Program-made: the position numbers and the translations under genes
Notes under the pieces: generated by a model
Database searches by the model: none
What the model was told of the DNA's origin: nothing
Seen by the model: the letters and a program-made list of their open reading frames with translations, nothing else
Shown: piece after piece, positions 16,638-25,704 of the stretch
How positions within the stretch are numbered: the stretch's first letter is position 1
How the letters are laid out: every line of letters starts with the position of its first letter
From: Prevotella sp.
GTDB taxonomy: Bacteria > Bacteroidota > Bacteroidia > Bacteroidales > Bacteroidaceae
DNA length: 62,763 bases
Assembly (NCBI GenBank): GCA_017445845.1
Contig: JAFSRY010000035.1
Coordinates: forward strand, 1 to 62,763
Direction of reading: 5' to 3'

Positions 16638-17700
16638 AGCTTGATATTTTATGATTAAAGGTTTCTTCTCTGTTGAGCATGAAGTGGATGTTGACGGGTA
16701 GGACGTAGATGGCATTTTTCACATCCTCGCTCAGGCCTTCGGCTTCACGCAGTCGAGTGGCATCTTTCTCTGTAGTAATAATGATTTTCTTGCCTTCAAT
16801 GGCTCCGAAAGTTTCATTGATGCGGCGGATGTCCTTCGGCCTGAAATAATGATGGTCGGCAAACGTCAACGACTCCATGTGCTTGACATAGGGCTGCAGG
16901 TCGTTCTCTATCTGCTGGGGAGAGGCTATGCCAGTGAGCAGAAGGGCATGAGTGTCCGGGCCGATTTGGTCGAGAGGCAGTTCGTTGCCTCCGAATACCT
17001 GCTGCAAGTGGCCGTAGGTAAGGTTGGTGAAGTAAAGGTCTTGATAGGGATAGAGTTCCAGCTGTTTCGTGAGCACACGGAATTCCATGGGGTTCAGGTC
17101 ATGCGGACACTTGGTGACGATGACGATGTCGGCACGGCGTTTGCCGCGTTTCGGCTCGCGAAGTCGGCCTGCCGGCAACAGTGAGTCGTGGATGATGAGC
17201 CGATGGTAGTCGATGAGAAGAATATTGATGCCTGGCCTTACATAACGGTGCTGGTAGGCATCGTCGAGCAAGATGACATCAACATCTTTGGTGGCTTCAT
17301 CGGCCGTCAGGCGGTCGATACCTTCACAACGGTCTTTGTCGACGGCAACGTAGATGTCTGGATATTTTTGTTTAATCTGCAGGGGCTCGTCGCCGATGTC
17401 GCGAATGGTGCTATCGGCGGTTGCCAGTTGGTAGCCGCGGCTCTTGCGCTTATAGCCGCGACTGAGCACGGCCACCTTCTTTTCCTTGTGCAGCAGTTCG
17501 ACCAGGTATTCGACATGGGGTGTCTTTCCGGTGCCGCCCACAGTGATATTTCCGACGGAGATGATGGGAATGGAAAAGGCACGACTACGCAGAATGCCAA
17601 GTTCGAAGAGCTGGTTGCGAAGGTTAACGCCTAACCCATAGAACCAGCTCAACGGACGGAGCCATTTGTTGATTTTTATGTAGTCGCCTTCAAATCTCAT
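16522..17700 (-). CDS. lpxK: Tetraacyldisaccharide 4'-kinase (lipid A synthesis)
   Basis: A 392-aa kinase adding the 4'-phosphate to the lipid A disaccharide. P-loop GGTGKT at 55-60, GDEPLQIKQKYP and DDAYQHRYV are diagnostic. The N-terminus is hydrophobic and membrane-associating. The final ~38 residues (after YVLKNSRNSIL) are encoded by DNA that also encodes the start of punA in another frame; they are basic and unlike the family core, so probably a C-terminal extension produced by the overlap. Second gene of the sppA operon, 44 nt after sppA. Confidence 0.94.
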   Translation of the reverse strand: MRFEGDYIKINKWLRPLSWFYGLGVNLRNQLFELGILRSRAFSIPIISVGNITVGGTGKTPHVEYLVELLHKEKKVAVLSRGYKRKSRGYQLATADSTIRDIGDEPLQIKQKYPDIYVAVDKDRCEGIDRLTADEATKDVDVILLDDAYQHRYVRPGINILLIDYHRLIIHDSLLPAGRLREPKRGKRRADIVIVTKCPHDLNPMEFRVLTKQLELYPYQDLYFTNLTYGHLQQVFGGNELPLDQIGPDTHALLLTGIASPQQIENDLQPYVKHMESLTFADHHYFRPKDIRRINETFGAIEGKKIIITTEKDATRLREAEGLSEDVKNAIYVLPVNIHFMLNREETFNHKISSYVLKNSRNSILVKAKDDNKSENRNHLGNGPRTISFRDN

Positions 17701-17744
17701 GTCTTACTTTTTGACGGAACTGTTATTCGACAATCGACTGATGA

Positions 17745-19520
17745 TCAGTTGACCATGATGCTCAGGGGCATACGGGCCTGCAGGGGGTTCTGCTTGCCAA
17801 GCTCCTTCATAATCATGACGGGCTCATAGATGGTGCCCAAGGTCTGACGCATCTGCTCGTCAAGATAGTTGCCGCGCTGAGAGGCTGACATCAGTTGGTC
17901 GAAGAAGTCGGGAGCAGCAGGATATTCCGTGGTGTGGAACTCTTTGAGGTCAGCCAGCTCGGCAGCCTTGGCGATGGCGACATCAATGCCGCCCAGTTCG
18001 TCGACGAGCTTGATGCCAAGGGCATCCTGACCTAACCATACACGACCCTGAGCGATGACTTCAATGCTGTCGACGGGTTGGTTGCGACCGTCGGCCACGC
18101 GCTGGCGGAACAGGTGGTAGCCGCGGGTGACGTGGGCTTGCAGCATGTTGAGTTCTTCGGTATTCAGCGGACGGGCCATCGTATTGCCGAAGGTTGTGTT
18201 CTTGTTGGTCTTCACCTCATCGAAGTGCACGCCAAGTTTCTTCGTGACGAGCTCGCTGGCTTCCTGAATGACACCGAAGATGCCGATGCTGCCCGTGAGC
18301 GTTGTGGGCTGTGCGACAATCCAGTCGGCGGCGCAGCTGATGTAGTAGCCACCCGAGGCTGCATAGTCACCCATGGAAACGACGACGGGCTTCTTATCCT
18401 TAATGGCCATGACAGAATGCCATATCTGCTCGGAGGCATAGGCACTGCCGCCTGGAGAGTTAACACGGAGGACAACGGCTTTCACATTTTCGTCGTCGGC
18501 CAGTTTCTTCAGGTCGGCGCTGACATCGGTGCCGACTATCTGATGGCTCTGAGACATGAAACTCGAACCGGCTGCTTCGTCGACAATGTCGCCATAAGCA
18601 TAGTAGACGGCAATCTCATCACCCTTCTTCTTCTTTCCCTTTACATTGACCATATCGCTGACACTCAGCTGATTAATGGATTTCTCTTCGTCAATTTCCA
18701 GGAGCTTCTTGACTTCTGCCTTTACGTCCAAAGCGTAGATGAGGCTGTCCACCATGCCGGTTGTGACGAAGTTCGTGGGATCTTCAGTCTCGATGAGTCG
18801 GTCGGCATAGGCATTGAGTGAGTCGACGGAGATGTTACGGCTTTCTGAAATAGCATTGCAGACATTCTCCCAGAGACCGTTCAGATAGGCCATCGTCTGC
18901 TGACGGTTGGCATCGCTCATCTTGGTTTCTGAGAACATCTCGGTGGCACTCTTGAAGGTTCCGACTTTCACAATCTGGAAATGAATACCGAACTTGTCGG
19001 CAGCATCCTTGATGTAGAACGGCATACTGCCCACACCGTGCCAGCTGACGGCACCCTGAGGATTCATGTAGATCTTGTCAGCCAATGAAGCCAAATAGTA
19101 GTCTCCCTGGGTATAACTGTCACCGTAGGCTACAATCCACTTGCCACTCTCTTTGAAGCTGACAAGGGCATTGCGGATTTCCTGTAATGTGGCAAAACTC
19201 GTAGCCGGTCCGCCGGCTTCAATATAGATACCCTTGATACGGTCGTTATCCTTTGCCTTCTCAATGGCAGAAAGTATATCGTTGAGACCTAACGAAACAT
19301 CCTGTTGGCCGGTGAGGCTGCCGAGGAAATTGTCCTGAGCCTGCTCGTCGATGATGGCATTGAGGTTCAGAACAAGTACGGAATTCTTACTGACATTTTG
19401 GGTTGCTTCGCCAGAGGCTACCATTCCCACCACACTCATCATACCGATGATGGCCATGATGATGCCGAACACAATAAGTCCGACAACAGTGGCAAACACA
19501 TACTTAAAGAAATCTTTCAT
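17745..19520 (-). CDS. sppA: Signal peptide peptidase SppA, 67K type
   Basis: A 591-aa membrane-anchored serine protease that degrades cleaved signal peptides. One N-terminal membrane segment (about 8-35) and the tandem S49 domains of the long form. The catalytic dyad is visible: Lys190 in GTFKSATEMF and Ser389 in GDYAASGGYYIS. The preceding VNSPGGSA motif is also standard. First gene of the operon with lpxK, punA and thiL; exact promoter upstream. Confidence 0.95.
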   Translation of the reverse strand: MKDFFKYVFATVVGLIVFGIIMAIIGMMSVVGMVASGEATQNVSKNSVLVLNLNAIIDEQAQDNFLGSLTGQQDVSLGLNDILSAIEKAKDNDRIKGIYIEAGGPATSFATLQEIRNALVSFKESGKWIVAYGDSYTQGDYYLASLADKIYMNPQGAVSWHGVGSMPFYIKDAADKFGIHFQIVKVGTFKSATEMFSETKMSDANRQQTMAYLNGLWENVCNAISESRNISVDSLNAYADRLIETEDPTNFVTTGMVDSLIYALDVKAEVKKLLEIDEEKSINQLSVSDMVNVKGKKKKGDEIAVYYAYGDIVDEAAGSSFMSQSHQIVGTDVSADLKKLADDENVKAVVLRVNSPGGSAYASEQIWHSVMAIKDKKPVVVSMGDYAASGGYYISCAADWIVAQPTTLTGSIGIFGVIQEASELVTKKLGVHFDEVKTNKNTTFGNTMARPLNTEELNMLQAHVTRGYHLFRQRVADGRNQPVDSIEVIAQGRVWLGQDALGIKLVDELGGIDVAIAKAAELADLKEFHTTEYPAAPDFFDQLMSASQRGNYLDEQMRQTLGTIYEPVMIMKELGKQNPLQARMPLSIMVN

Positions 19521-19608
19521 AACTAACTATTTTTTTGTTTCTATTCTTCCTTTGAACAAATATTCGTTACCATCAGTGCCTTATAGGACAATTTAATGTA
19601 AACTTCTG

Positions 19609-19640
19609 CAAAGTTACAATAAAATATGTGCACCAACAAA
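19609..19640 (-). promoter_or_regulatory. Promoter of sppA-lpxK-punA-thiL
   Basis: TTTG (19637-19640) and TAACTTTG (19609-19616) on the minus strand, 20-nt spacer; leader of roughly 85 nt before the sppA ATG at 19520. Confidence 0.78.
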
Positions 19641-19660
19641 AATTTCGAAAGGAAAAGTGA

Positions 19661-19701
19661 CAAATAAAACAAAAAACATTCAGAATTACTCTTTTTCTGA
19701 A
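19661..19701 (-). terminator. Probable terminator after the EamA gene
   Basis: A 7-bp stem TTCAGAA (19679-19685) / TTCTGAA (19695-19701) is followed on the minus strand by a long U-rich run (19661-19678). The stem is AT-rich, so strength is uncertain. Confidence 0.5.
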
Positions 19702-19717
19702 GGTTTCTGTTTGATGC

Positions 19718-20599
19718 TCAATGGCTGCCGAGCCAAAGGAAGATCATGCTGAGAAGAATCAGGAACAGGTCGAAAGCCTTGGCGCGAAGGTTCTTTTCGC
19801 GGAAAACCATTGCTCCGACGAAGAATGAAATGAGAACGCTTCCTCGACGAACCATCGAGACAATGGAAATCATGGCTCCCTGAAGGCTGAGCGAATAAAG
19901 GTAGCAGGCATCGGCAGCTGCCAGAAAAATACTGATGAGGGGAATGGACCACGACCAATGGAAGGGCGTGGACTTCTTGCGGACGGGCCACCAAAGCCAA
20001 CACATTATGATTCCCATCATAATACACTGATAGAAGTTGAACCAACTCTGAACGTCGAGTGGGGAGAGGCCGATGCCGCCTTCGCTGTCTGATGCCATCA
20101 AGAACTTGTCGTAAAGACCACTGACGGCTCCGAGAATGGCGGCTAAGATTATACAATAAATCCATCGGTCATGGCGGAAGTCGATGCCTTCTTTCTTTCC
20201 GCTGACGCTGAGAAGGAAGAAGGAAACAATGGCCAGAAGAACACCTATCCATTGGTATACGTTCAGTTGTTCGCCGAAGATGAGCATGGCACCGACGAGA
20301 ACCATTACAGGACGTGTCGCATTGATGGGACCGACGATGGTGATGGGCAGATGTTTCATTGCGAAGTATCCGAAAATCCACGAAGAGAGGACAATGCAAC
20401 TCTTCAGTATGATGAACTTATGGACTTCCCATGTGACGGGTATCTCTGAGGAGAGAATATAGGGTGCAAAAATGAATGTCGAGAAGAGTGTGTTGAGAAA
20501 TAGGACGGGTATGACAGCATTGCCCTTCAATGCCGTCTTCTTGCAGACGTCATAGAAGCCTAAAAGAAAGGCAGAGAGAAATGCAAAGGCCAGCCACAT
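19718..20599 (-). CDS. EamA/DMT-family transporter
   Basis: A 293-aa integral membrane protein with about ten hydrophobic helices in two EamA repeats (first ending near ...GVLLAIVSFFLLSVSG, second starting WIYCIILAAILGAVSG), as in drug/metabolite exporters. The motif GPINATRPVMVLVGAMLIFGE resembles the conserved end of the first repeat. Substrate is not predictable. It lies 65 nt after truA and is probably last in the operon starting at 24.75 kb. Confidence 0.88.
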   Translation of the reverse strand: MWLAFAFLSAFLLGFYDVCKKTALKGNAVIPVLFLNTLFSTFIFAPYILSSEIPVTWEVHKFIILKSCIVLSSWIFGYFAMKHLPITIVGPINATRPVMVLVGAMLIFGEQLNVYQWIGVLLAIVSFFLLSVSGKKEGIDFRHDRWIYCIILAAILGAVSGLYDKFLMASDSEGGIGLSPLDVQSWFNFYQCIMMGIIMCWLWWPVRKKSTPFHWSWSIPLISIFLAAADACYLYSLSLQGAMISIVSMVRRGSVLISFFVGAMVFREKNLRAKAFDLFLILLSMIFLWLGSH

Positions 20600-20664
20600 G
20601 ATGATAGGTGAAAAGGTGAGATAATGAAATGGTGAACGACTAAAAAGGTGGAAGGGTAGTGGCG

Positions 20665-21414
20665 TTAATACTCCACTCGTTCCAAAAACAGGGCTTTGGC
20701 AGGCATAGACTCGCCCGCCTCTGTTCGTCTTTTCCCTTCTACGATGCGGTCGAAGTCCTCGAGTGTGATTCGATGGCGTCCTACGTCAATCAGTGTGCCG
20801 ACGACCGCACGAACCATGTTCCGAAGAAAACGGTTGGCGGTGATGCGGAAGTGGTATTCCGTGGGAGAGTCCTTTAGCCATTGGGCTTCTGTCACCTGGC
20901 AGAGGGTTGTCTTGACATCTGTGTGGGTCTTGCAGAACGCTGCGAAGTCATCAACTCTTAACAAATGGGATGCAGCTTCGTTCATCAGGGTGAAGTCAAG
21001 GTCATAGTGCATTTCACAAGAGTAATCTCTGCGGAAAGGATTCTTTTCTGTGTGTATATAATAATGATATGTACGCGCGAGAGCCGAGAAACGGGCGTGC
21101 ATATCATTGCTGACCGGCTCTATCTTGTAGACAGAGATGTCGCGAGGCAACATCCTGTTGAGTTTGTAAGCAAGATCGCCCGATTGGTCTGCCGTTAAGG
21201 TTTCGAAGTCATCGGTCATGTCGAAATGGGCTACCATGTGACGGGCATGAACACCCGTATCAGTCCGTCCTGCTCCTACTATTTCGAGTGGAGTTCGCAG
21301 AATGGTAGAGAGTGCATGTTGTAACTCTTGCTGAACGGTATTAGCCGAAGGTTGTATTTGCCACCCATGGTAACGAGTCCCATCGTAGCAAAAATGAATG
21401 AAATAGCGTTGCAT
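20665..21414 (-). CDS. truA: tRNA pseudouridine(38-40) synthase
   Basis: A 249-aa enzyme isomerising uridines 38-40 in the anticodon arm. The catalytic Asp is D52 in GAGRTDTGVHA; FCYDGTRYHGWQIQ at the N-terminus and RFLRNMVRAVVGTL near the C-terminus are the other family blocks. Its ATG overlaps the TAA of the upstream gene (TAATG), implying translational coupling. A housekeeping gene placed inside an envelope-type operon. Confidence 0.96.
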   Translation of the reverse strand: MQRYFIHFCYDGTRYHGWQIQPSANTVQQELQHALSTILRTPLEIVGAGRTDTGVHARHMVAHFDMTDDFETLTADQSGDLAYKLNRMLPRDISVYKIEPVSNDMHARFSALARTYHYYIHTEKNPFRRDYSCEMHYDLDFTLMNEAASHLLRVDDFAAFCKTHTDVKTTLCQVTEAQWLKDSPTEYHFRITANRFLRNMVRAVVGTLIDVGRHRITLEDFDRIVEGKRRTEAGESMPAKALFLERVEY

Positions 21415-21863
21415 TATCTCCTTTCCTGATGATGGTCGGCCATGCGCTTCATGGTTTGACGATGGAACTTGTCTTCGGCACGGATGACCCGCAGAACTTT
21501 TGTCGCGGGTAATACTTCGAGGAACTTCTCATGATAAACTTTCTGCAGTTCCTTCATCCGGATGTCATTCTGGTCGTGTCTGCGAATAGCTTCTTCACAT
21601 GTCTTTTCGTCGTTCCAATCCATTTTCCTTGCCCGCTTTTCCCGGTCGAAGTTCTCCATCATCTTTTTACGCATTTCCCGGTAGAGCGGGAAGAATTTGG
21701 TGCTTTCCTGCTGGGTGAGCCCGGCATTGGTCGTGATGAACTGTTCCATCTCGGCCTCGAATTTTACGGGGTCGAATGTTTTGTGGCGTCTTTGTCCGTC
21801 GTTTTGTGCCTGTGCGGAAAAAGCCACAAGCGTCAGCAAGAATATATACAGGTATTTCTTCAT
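21414..21863 (-). CDS. Spy/LTXXQ-like small periplasmic protein
   Basis: A 149-aa exported protein: signal peptide MKKYLYIFLLTLVAFSAQAQ, then an all-helical, highly charged domain (FITTNAGLTQQESTKFFPLYREMR) resembling the Spy/CpxP family by its LTxxQ-type motif and helix pattern. Spy is an ATP-independent periplasmic chaperone; CpxP senses envelope stress. Third gene after the ECF sigma factor, a common Bacteroidetes arrangement. Family assignment is by pattern only. Confidence 0.7.
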   Translation of the reverse strand: MKKYLYIFLLTLVAFSAQAQNDGQRRHKTFDPVKFEAEMEQFITTNAGLTQQESTKFFPLYREMRKKMMENFDREKRARKMDWNDEKTCEEAIRRHDQNDIRMKELQKVYHEKFLEVLPATKVLRVIRAEDKFHRQTMKRMADHHQERR

Positions 21864-21895
21864 TTTCAGTCGTTATTCTGTTAATAGCACATCAA

Positions 21896-22246
21896 TTAAT
21901 TTGTCAGCATTGCATAGATGTCATCGTTGTCGAGCATCATATAGTCGGCAGCTTCGTCTAAGTCATAATAGTATTGTCCGTCGGTTTGTACCATGAGTTG
22001 GGCTTTTGTCTCTTGGGTGGTGGCATGACGATAGATGCCAACAGAGAGAAGAACACCGGCAGCACAAGCTGCTGCCATCATGGCGGGCCGCAGACGCTTC
22101 CATGCACTCAGGGACACGACATGGGCTTCCCGTTCGGGCAGTTGTTCCATCAGCCGTGCATTGAACTGTTCGAAGTAACCGTCGGGTACGGTGAAATGGT
22201 TTTCGTTACCGAAACGGTTCTTCAGGATTTGTTCTTCTTTATTCAT
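21896..22246 (-). CDS. Single-pass membrane protein, possible anti-sigma partner
   Basis: A 116-aa protein with a cytoplasmic-looking N-terminus containing the VPDGYFEQFNARLMEQLP motif often seen next to Bacteroidetes ECF sigma factors, one membrane helix at about 53-70 (MMAAACAAGVLLSVGI), and a short acidic C-terminal tail (YYYDLDEAADYMMLDNDD). It lacks the HxxxCxxC zinc motif of ZAS anti-sigma factors. Position 49 nt after the sigma gene suggests it regulates it; this is inference. Confidence 0.65.
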   Translation of the reverse strand: MNKEEQILKNRFGNENHFTVPDGYFEQFNARLMEQLPEREAHVVSLSAWKRLRPAMMAAACAAGVLLSVGIYRHATTQETKAQLMVQTDGQYYYDLDEAADYMMLDNDDIYAMLTN

Positions 22247-22295
22247 TGTCTCTATAACTCCTTTTGTCTTTATGACGTTTAAGAAACTTAAAGGT

Positions 22296-22844
22296 TTAAT
22301 CGCGTTGACGAAAATATTCCGTAATCTTTTTTACTGCCAGATGATAGCTGGCCTTCAGTGCCCCTTCGGAGGTTCCGAGGTGCCGGCTAATCTCCGAGTA
22401 CTTCATTTCGTCGAAATAACGTAGCGTGAAGACTGTCCGCTGAACGTCGGGCAGTTGGGCGATGGCTTCTTGCAGCAGGGCTTGGGCTTCGTCGCCGTCG
22501 AAGTAGTTGTCTGCAAGAAGACGGTTGGCCAGTGAGAGGTCTTCGTCGGCACTCAGTGCGTTCTGTGTCTTCTGCTTGCGTAGGAAGTCGAGCGACTCGT
22601 TGATGGCGATGCGATACAGCCATGTGGAAAGTTTCGCTTTCCCTTGAAAGTCTTCGAGGTTCATCCAAGCCTTGATGAATACGTTCTGCAAGACATCGTT
22701 GGCGTCTTCGTGGTTGATGACGATGTGACGAATTTTCCAGTATAGCTGCTCACTATACTGCTGGACTACTTTTGCGAAAGCGGCTCGCTGACCAATGGGG
22801 TCGGACAGTTCTTTCAGGATTGTCTTTTCGTCGTAGTTCATCAT
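22296..22844 (-). CDS. ECF-family RNA polymerase sigma factor
   Basis: A 182-aa sigma-70 group 4 protein. Region 2 contains DANDVLQNVFIKAW and FQGKAKLSTWLYRIAIN; region 4 contains LPDVQRTVFTLRYFDEMKYSEISRHLGTSEG-type helix-turn-helix residues. A 30-residue linker joins them. Its ATG overlaps the stop of the L,D-transpeptidase gene by 4 nt (ATGA), so both are coupled. Target promoters are unknown; operon partners suggest an envelope function. Confidence 0.93.
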   Translation of the reverse strand: MMNYDEKTILKELSDPIGQRAAFAKVVQQYSEQLYWKIRHIVINHEDANDVLQNVFIKAWMNLEDFQGKAKLSTWLYRIAINESLDFLRKQKTQNALSADEDLSLANRLLADNYFDGDEAQALLQEAIAQLPDVQRTVFTLRYFDEMKYSEISRHLGTSEGALKASYHLAVKKITEYFRQRD

Positions 22845-24367
22845 TCGTAGTTCGTAAGATAGCGGCTGATGACGCTGTCGTAGCCGTAGATGTCGGGATA
22901 GGTTTGCAGTGAACTGTTTTCATCGGGGAACAAGGTGTAGTAAGTGATGAAGACGGGCACACTTGGACTGAGGGGGAGCGAAGAGAGCATTTTACTTTTG
23001 TCGATGCGTTCTTTGTCCTTCAGGTTTACATGAGTCGAATAATAAATCTTCTCTATGGTCTTTGGATTTTTTTCGTTCAGAAGGAACTCTGCCATGTCGA
23101 GAGGACGTTCCAACCGTACGCATCCATGAGACACGGCGCGGTTGTCCCGGCGGAAAACTCCGGGCGAATTTGTGTCATGAAGGTAGACGGCAAAAGCATT
23201 GTCGAATCGGAAGATAATACGTCCGAGTGAGTTGCCGGCTCCCCGTTCCTGTGCAATCATGTAATTGGGATTCATGAGGATAGACCTTGTGAGTTCCTGT
23301 GGGGGGATTGTATCGCCGGTTTGTTTGTTCCGAATGAAGTAGTGGTTGCGAGCGAAGTAGGCACTGTCGTCGACATGGGCTATGACTTCCTTTTCTATGA
23401 TGCTTCTCGGTATAATCCACAGGGGATTCATTTCCATGCGGTTGATTTTGCTGGTAAGCAGAGGAGTCTTGGTCCTTTTAGCCCCGCAGGCGATTTTCAT
23501 TGAGAAGGCCGTGTCGCGGTCGAAAGCCCAGACTCTGAAGGCCGGAATGTTGACGACGACACGTTTCTCGTGGTTTTCGGGCTGGTCGAGCAATCGCCAT
23601 CTGCAACGTTCCATGTTGGCCATCAGTCGTGAACGTGATGCCTTGTCGTTGGTGGAGTCGAGTCTTGCCGTAAGTGCTTTCAATAGGTCAGACTTCGGCC
23701 GACATTCTTCGACGAAGGACAGCGTTTCGTCGGTTCCTGTCAGATTGAAAGCTTTTTCAAAGAAGGCACTGTCGGGGTGCTCGACGGGAATGTCGAAGAC
23801 TCGTCGGAAGACAACTTTGTTCGGATACTTATCATCGCGGTCGAGACGGTTGAAGATATATTCCGGATTCATGTATCCAAAGCGTTCGCCCGTGATAAAC
23901 CTCAGGAAACCTTTTGTCAGGTTGTATTCCAGTCTTGCCAGTACTTTGTCGAGTTGGTAGTCCTTGTCGTCAAATTGCAGTGAGTCGAGGTGTGCAAGGT
24001 CGTTGCGGACCCTGTCAGTCATAAATCTCTGTGGGGCAAAACCATACTGTCTCACTCCTTCAAGAATAGTGAGCAAGGTGTCGGTGAGTTGCGGATAGAT
24101 GTCGGTGCGTGAAATCCAGATAAATGGTTTTCGTGCTTTGTAGTAGTTTCGTGTTCTGTAGTCTGGAAGAGTGGTGTCGTTATCGGCCCTTATAAGTGAG
24201 TCGATGTTCATGCGTATGATAGAGTCGTTAGCGACAAGTCCTGTTTGATGTTGGGAAGCCCAATTAGCCATCGTCACCTCTTGACGAAAGTAATTCCTCT
24301 CTCCTTGGCAGGCACAAAGCCAACAAAGTAAAAGAAGAATCCACGGGGTGGGGTGGGACCGATTCAA
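22841..24367 (-). CDS. L,D-transpeptidase (YkuD domain) lipoprotein
   Basis: A 508-aa peptidoglycan-modifying enzyme of the long (YcbB-like) type. A lipoprotein signal (LLCWLCAC, Cys20) is followed by a helical scaffold domain (about 60-260) and a YkuD domain with SHGCVRLE; catalytic Cys416 and His414 are present. Such enzymes make 3-3 cross-links or attach proteins to the wall. It starts 9 nt after the upstream miniprotein gene and overlaps the sigma factor gene by 4 nt, placing it firmly in the operon. Confidence 0.9.
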   Translation of the reverse strand: MNRSHPTPWILLLLCWLCACQGERNYFRQEVTMANWASQHQTGLVANDSIIRMNIDSLIRADNDTTLPDYRTRNYYKARKPFIWISRTDIYPQLTDTLLTILEGVRQYGFAPQRFMTDRVRNDLAHLDSLQFDDKDYQLDKVLARLEYNLTKGFLRFITGERFGYMNPEYIFNRLDRDDKYPNKVVFRRVFDIPVEHPDSAFFEKAFNLTGTDETLSFVEECRPKSDLLKALTARLDSTNDKASRSRLMANMERCRWRLLDQPENHEKRVVVNIPAFRVWAFDRDTAFSMKIACGAKRTKTPLLTSKINRMEMNPLWIIPRSIIEKEVIAHVDDSAYFARNHYFIRNKQTGDTIPPQELTRSILMNPNYMIAQERGAGNSLGRIIFRFDNAFAVYLHDTNSPGVFRRDNRAVSHGCVRLERPLDMAEFLLNEKNPKTIEKIYYSTHVNLKDKERIDKSKMLSSLPLSPSVPVFITYYTLFPDENSSLQTYPDIYGYDSVISRYLTNYE

Positions 24368-24376
24368 GACAATGCT

Positions 24377-24691
24377 TTATTTGATAGAGATTTTGCGGAC
24401 GGTTTTTCCGACTTTGACGATGTAACATCCTTTCGACAAGTCGAGGGTGACGTGTTTGTCGGGGCTGTCGACTTTAATGGTCTGGACGCAGACACCTGCT
24501 ACATTGTAGATTTGAATAGTTTCTCCTTGAGCATTTGCCACATGCAAATCATTTCCATTGACGATAATCGTGATGTCCTGGAAGTCATTCTCGATGATTT
24601 CAATGGCACTGCCTGCATGTGCTGTGACGGGAACTCCCACCATCAGCAAGGCTGAGAAGGCTATAGTGAGTAACTTTTTTGTCATACGCAT
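24377..24691 (-). CDS. Secreted miniprotein made of a sorting-domain-like beta module
   Basis: A 104-aa protein: signal peptide (MRMTKKLLTIAFSALLMVGVPVTAHA), a short linker, then about 70 residues with the signature of a type IX secretion C-terminal (type A) domain: VANAQGETIQIYNVAGVCVQ, ...VTLDLSKGCYIVKVGKTVRKISIK. Normally this module is a tail on a large secreted protein; here nothing precedes it. First gene of the operon with the L,D-transpeptidase and ECF sigma factor. Role unknown. Confidence 0.7.
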   Translation of the reverse strand: MRMTKKLLTIAFSALLMVGVPVTAHAGSAIEIIENDFQDITIIVNGNDLHVANAQGETIQIYNVAGVCVQTIKVDSPDKHVTLDLSKGCYIVKVGKTVRKISIK

Positions 24692-24720
24692 AAGTTGTTA
24701 TCAGTTCATGAATGATACCG

Positions 24721-24752
24721 CAAAGTTAGTGTTTTTCGGCCATATTCCCAAA
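24721..24752 (-). promoter_or_regulatory. Promoter of the miniprotein / L,D-transpeptidase / ECF sigma operon
   Basis: TTTG (24749-24752) and TAACTTTG (24721-24728) on the minus strand with a 20-nt spacer, 29 nt before the ATG at 24691. Confidence 0.78.
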
Positions 24753-24784
24753 TGGCAAGCATGTAAAAGTCCTGTATATTAGGA

Positions 24785-25702
24785 TTATTTAACATCAAAC
24801 ACCACCTGTTCGTCAGTGAGGTCGGTTTTTTCAAACACTTCGCGTGCTTGGTTGAGCAGCACCGACTCGTCTTCATAGCGTGCGCTGTAGTGTCCGATAA
24901 TCAGGTGTCCGGCGTTGGCATCCCGTGCCACTTGTGCTGCTTGTCGGGCTGTACTGTGGAAATAGACACCGGCTTTGTCGGTTCTGTCATCACCGTATGT
25001 GGCTTCGTGATAGAGCAGGTCGACGCCTTTTACTATTTCGTGGAGGTGGGGCAAATACCTGGTGTCACTGCAATAGGCGTAAGACCTTGGAGGTTCAGCG
25101 GGTCGAGTCAGGCGTTCGTTGGGCACAAGTTCGCCTTCCTCTGTTGTCCATGATGCTCCGTTCTTGATGTTGTTGATTTGCGAAACAGGAATCCGGTAAA
25201 AGTCAATCATCTCGCGGCGGATGTGTGGCAAAGTGGGTTTCTCTCTGAACAGGAAGCCGCAGCAGGCCACACGATGGTCCAAAGGAATTGTTTCCACGGT
25301 GAGACTTTTGTCTTCATAAATTATCTTTTGGTGGGCTGGGTCAATGGGATGCAATTCCACTTCGTACTCCAGGTTGGGACAGAACATTTCCATTTGTTTT
25401 TCGAACAGCGGTGTCAGGTTGGGATGAGCATAGACATGAAGCTTCTGGGTTCGTCCCAGCAGTCCGAAGGTAGATATCATACCGATGAGACCCAGACAGT
25501 GGTCGCCATGCAGATGAGAGATGAACACTGCCTGCAGGTTGGCAAAGCTGATGCGCGAGCGTCTCATGGCAATTTGTGTCCCTTCTCCACAGTCAATCAT
25601 GAAGAGCTTTCCACGCAGTTCCACGACCTGCGACGAAGCATTGTGTCTTGTCGTAGGCAGTGCGCTTCCACAGCCCAAAATGTGTACTTTGAATGGTTCC
25701 AT
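24785..25702 (-). CDS. rnz: Ribonuclease Z
   Basis: A 305-aa metallo-beta-lactamase-fold endonuclease that trims tRNA 3' ends. The zinc motif HLHGDH lies at residues 63-68, with later ligand motifs SDTRYLP, HEATYGDD, HSTARQAA and GHYSARY. Because tRNA-Phe here lacks encoded CCA, an RNase Z maturation route makes sense. Its start lies 2 nt after the lipoprotein stop, in the mazG operon. Confidence 0.95.
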   Translation of the reverse strand: MEPFKVHILGCGSALPTTRHNASSQVVELRGKLFMIDCGEGTQIAMRRSRISFANLQAVFISHLHGDHCLGLIGMISTFGLLGRTQKLHVYAHPNLTPLFEKQMEMFCPNLEYEVELHPIDPAHQKIIYEDKSLTVETIPLDHRVACCGFLFREKPTLPHIRREMIDFYRIPVSQINNIKNGASWTTEEGELVPNERLTRPAEPPRSYAYCSDTRYLPHLHEIVKGVDLLYHEATYGDDRTDKAGVYFHSTARQAAQVARDANAGHLIIGHYSARYEDESVLLNQAREVFEKTDLTDEQVVFDVK

Positions 25703-25704
25703 TC

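Noticed and set aside
16638-16715. 26-residue N-terminal extension of PunA
   Set aside because: Ser/Thr-rich sequence unlike the family, lying inside lpxK in another frame.
22296-22844. Prophage or mobile-element regulator
   Set aside because: The sigma factor sits in a tight operon of envelope genes with no integrase, transposase or phage gene anywhere in the window.
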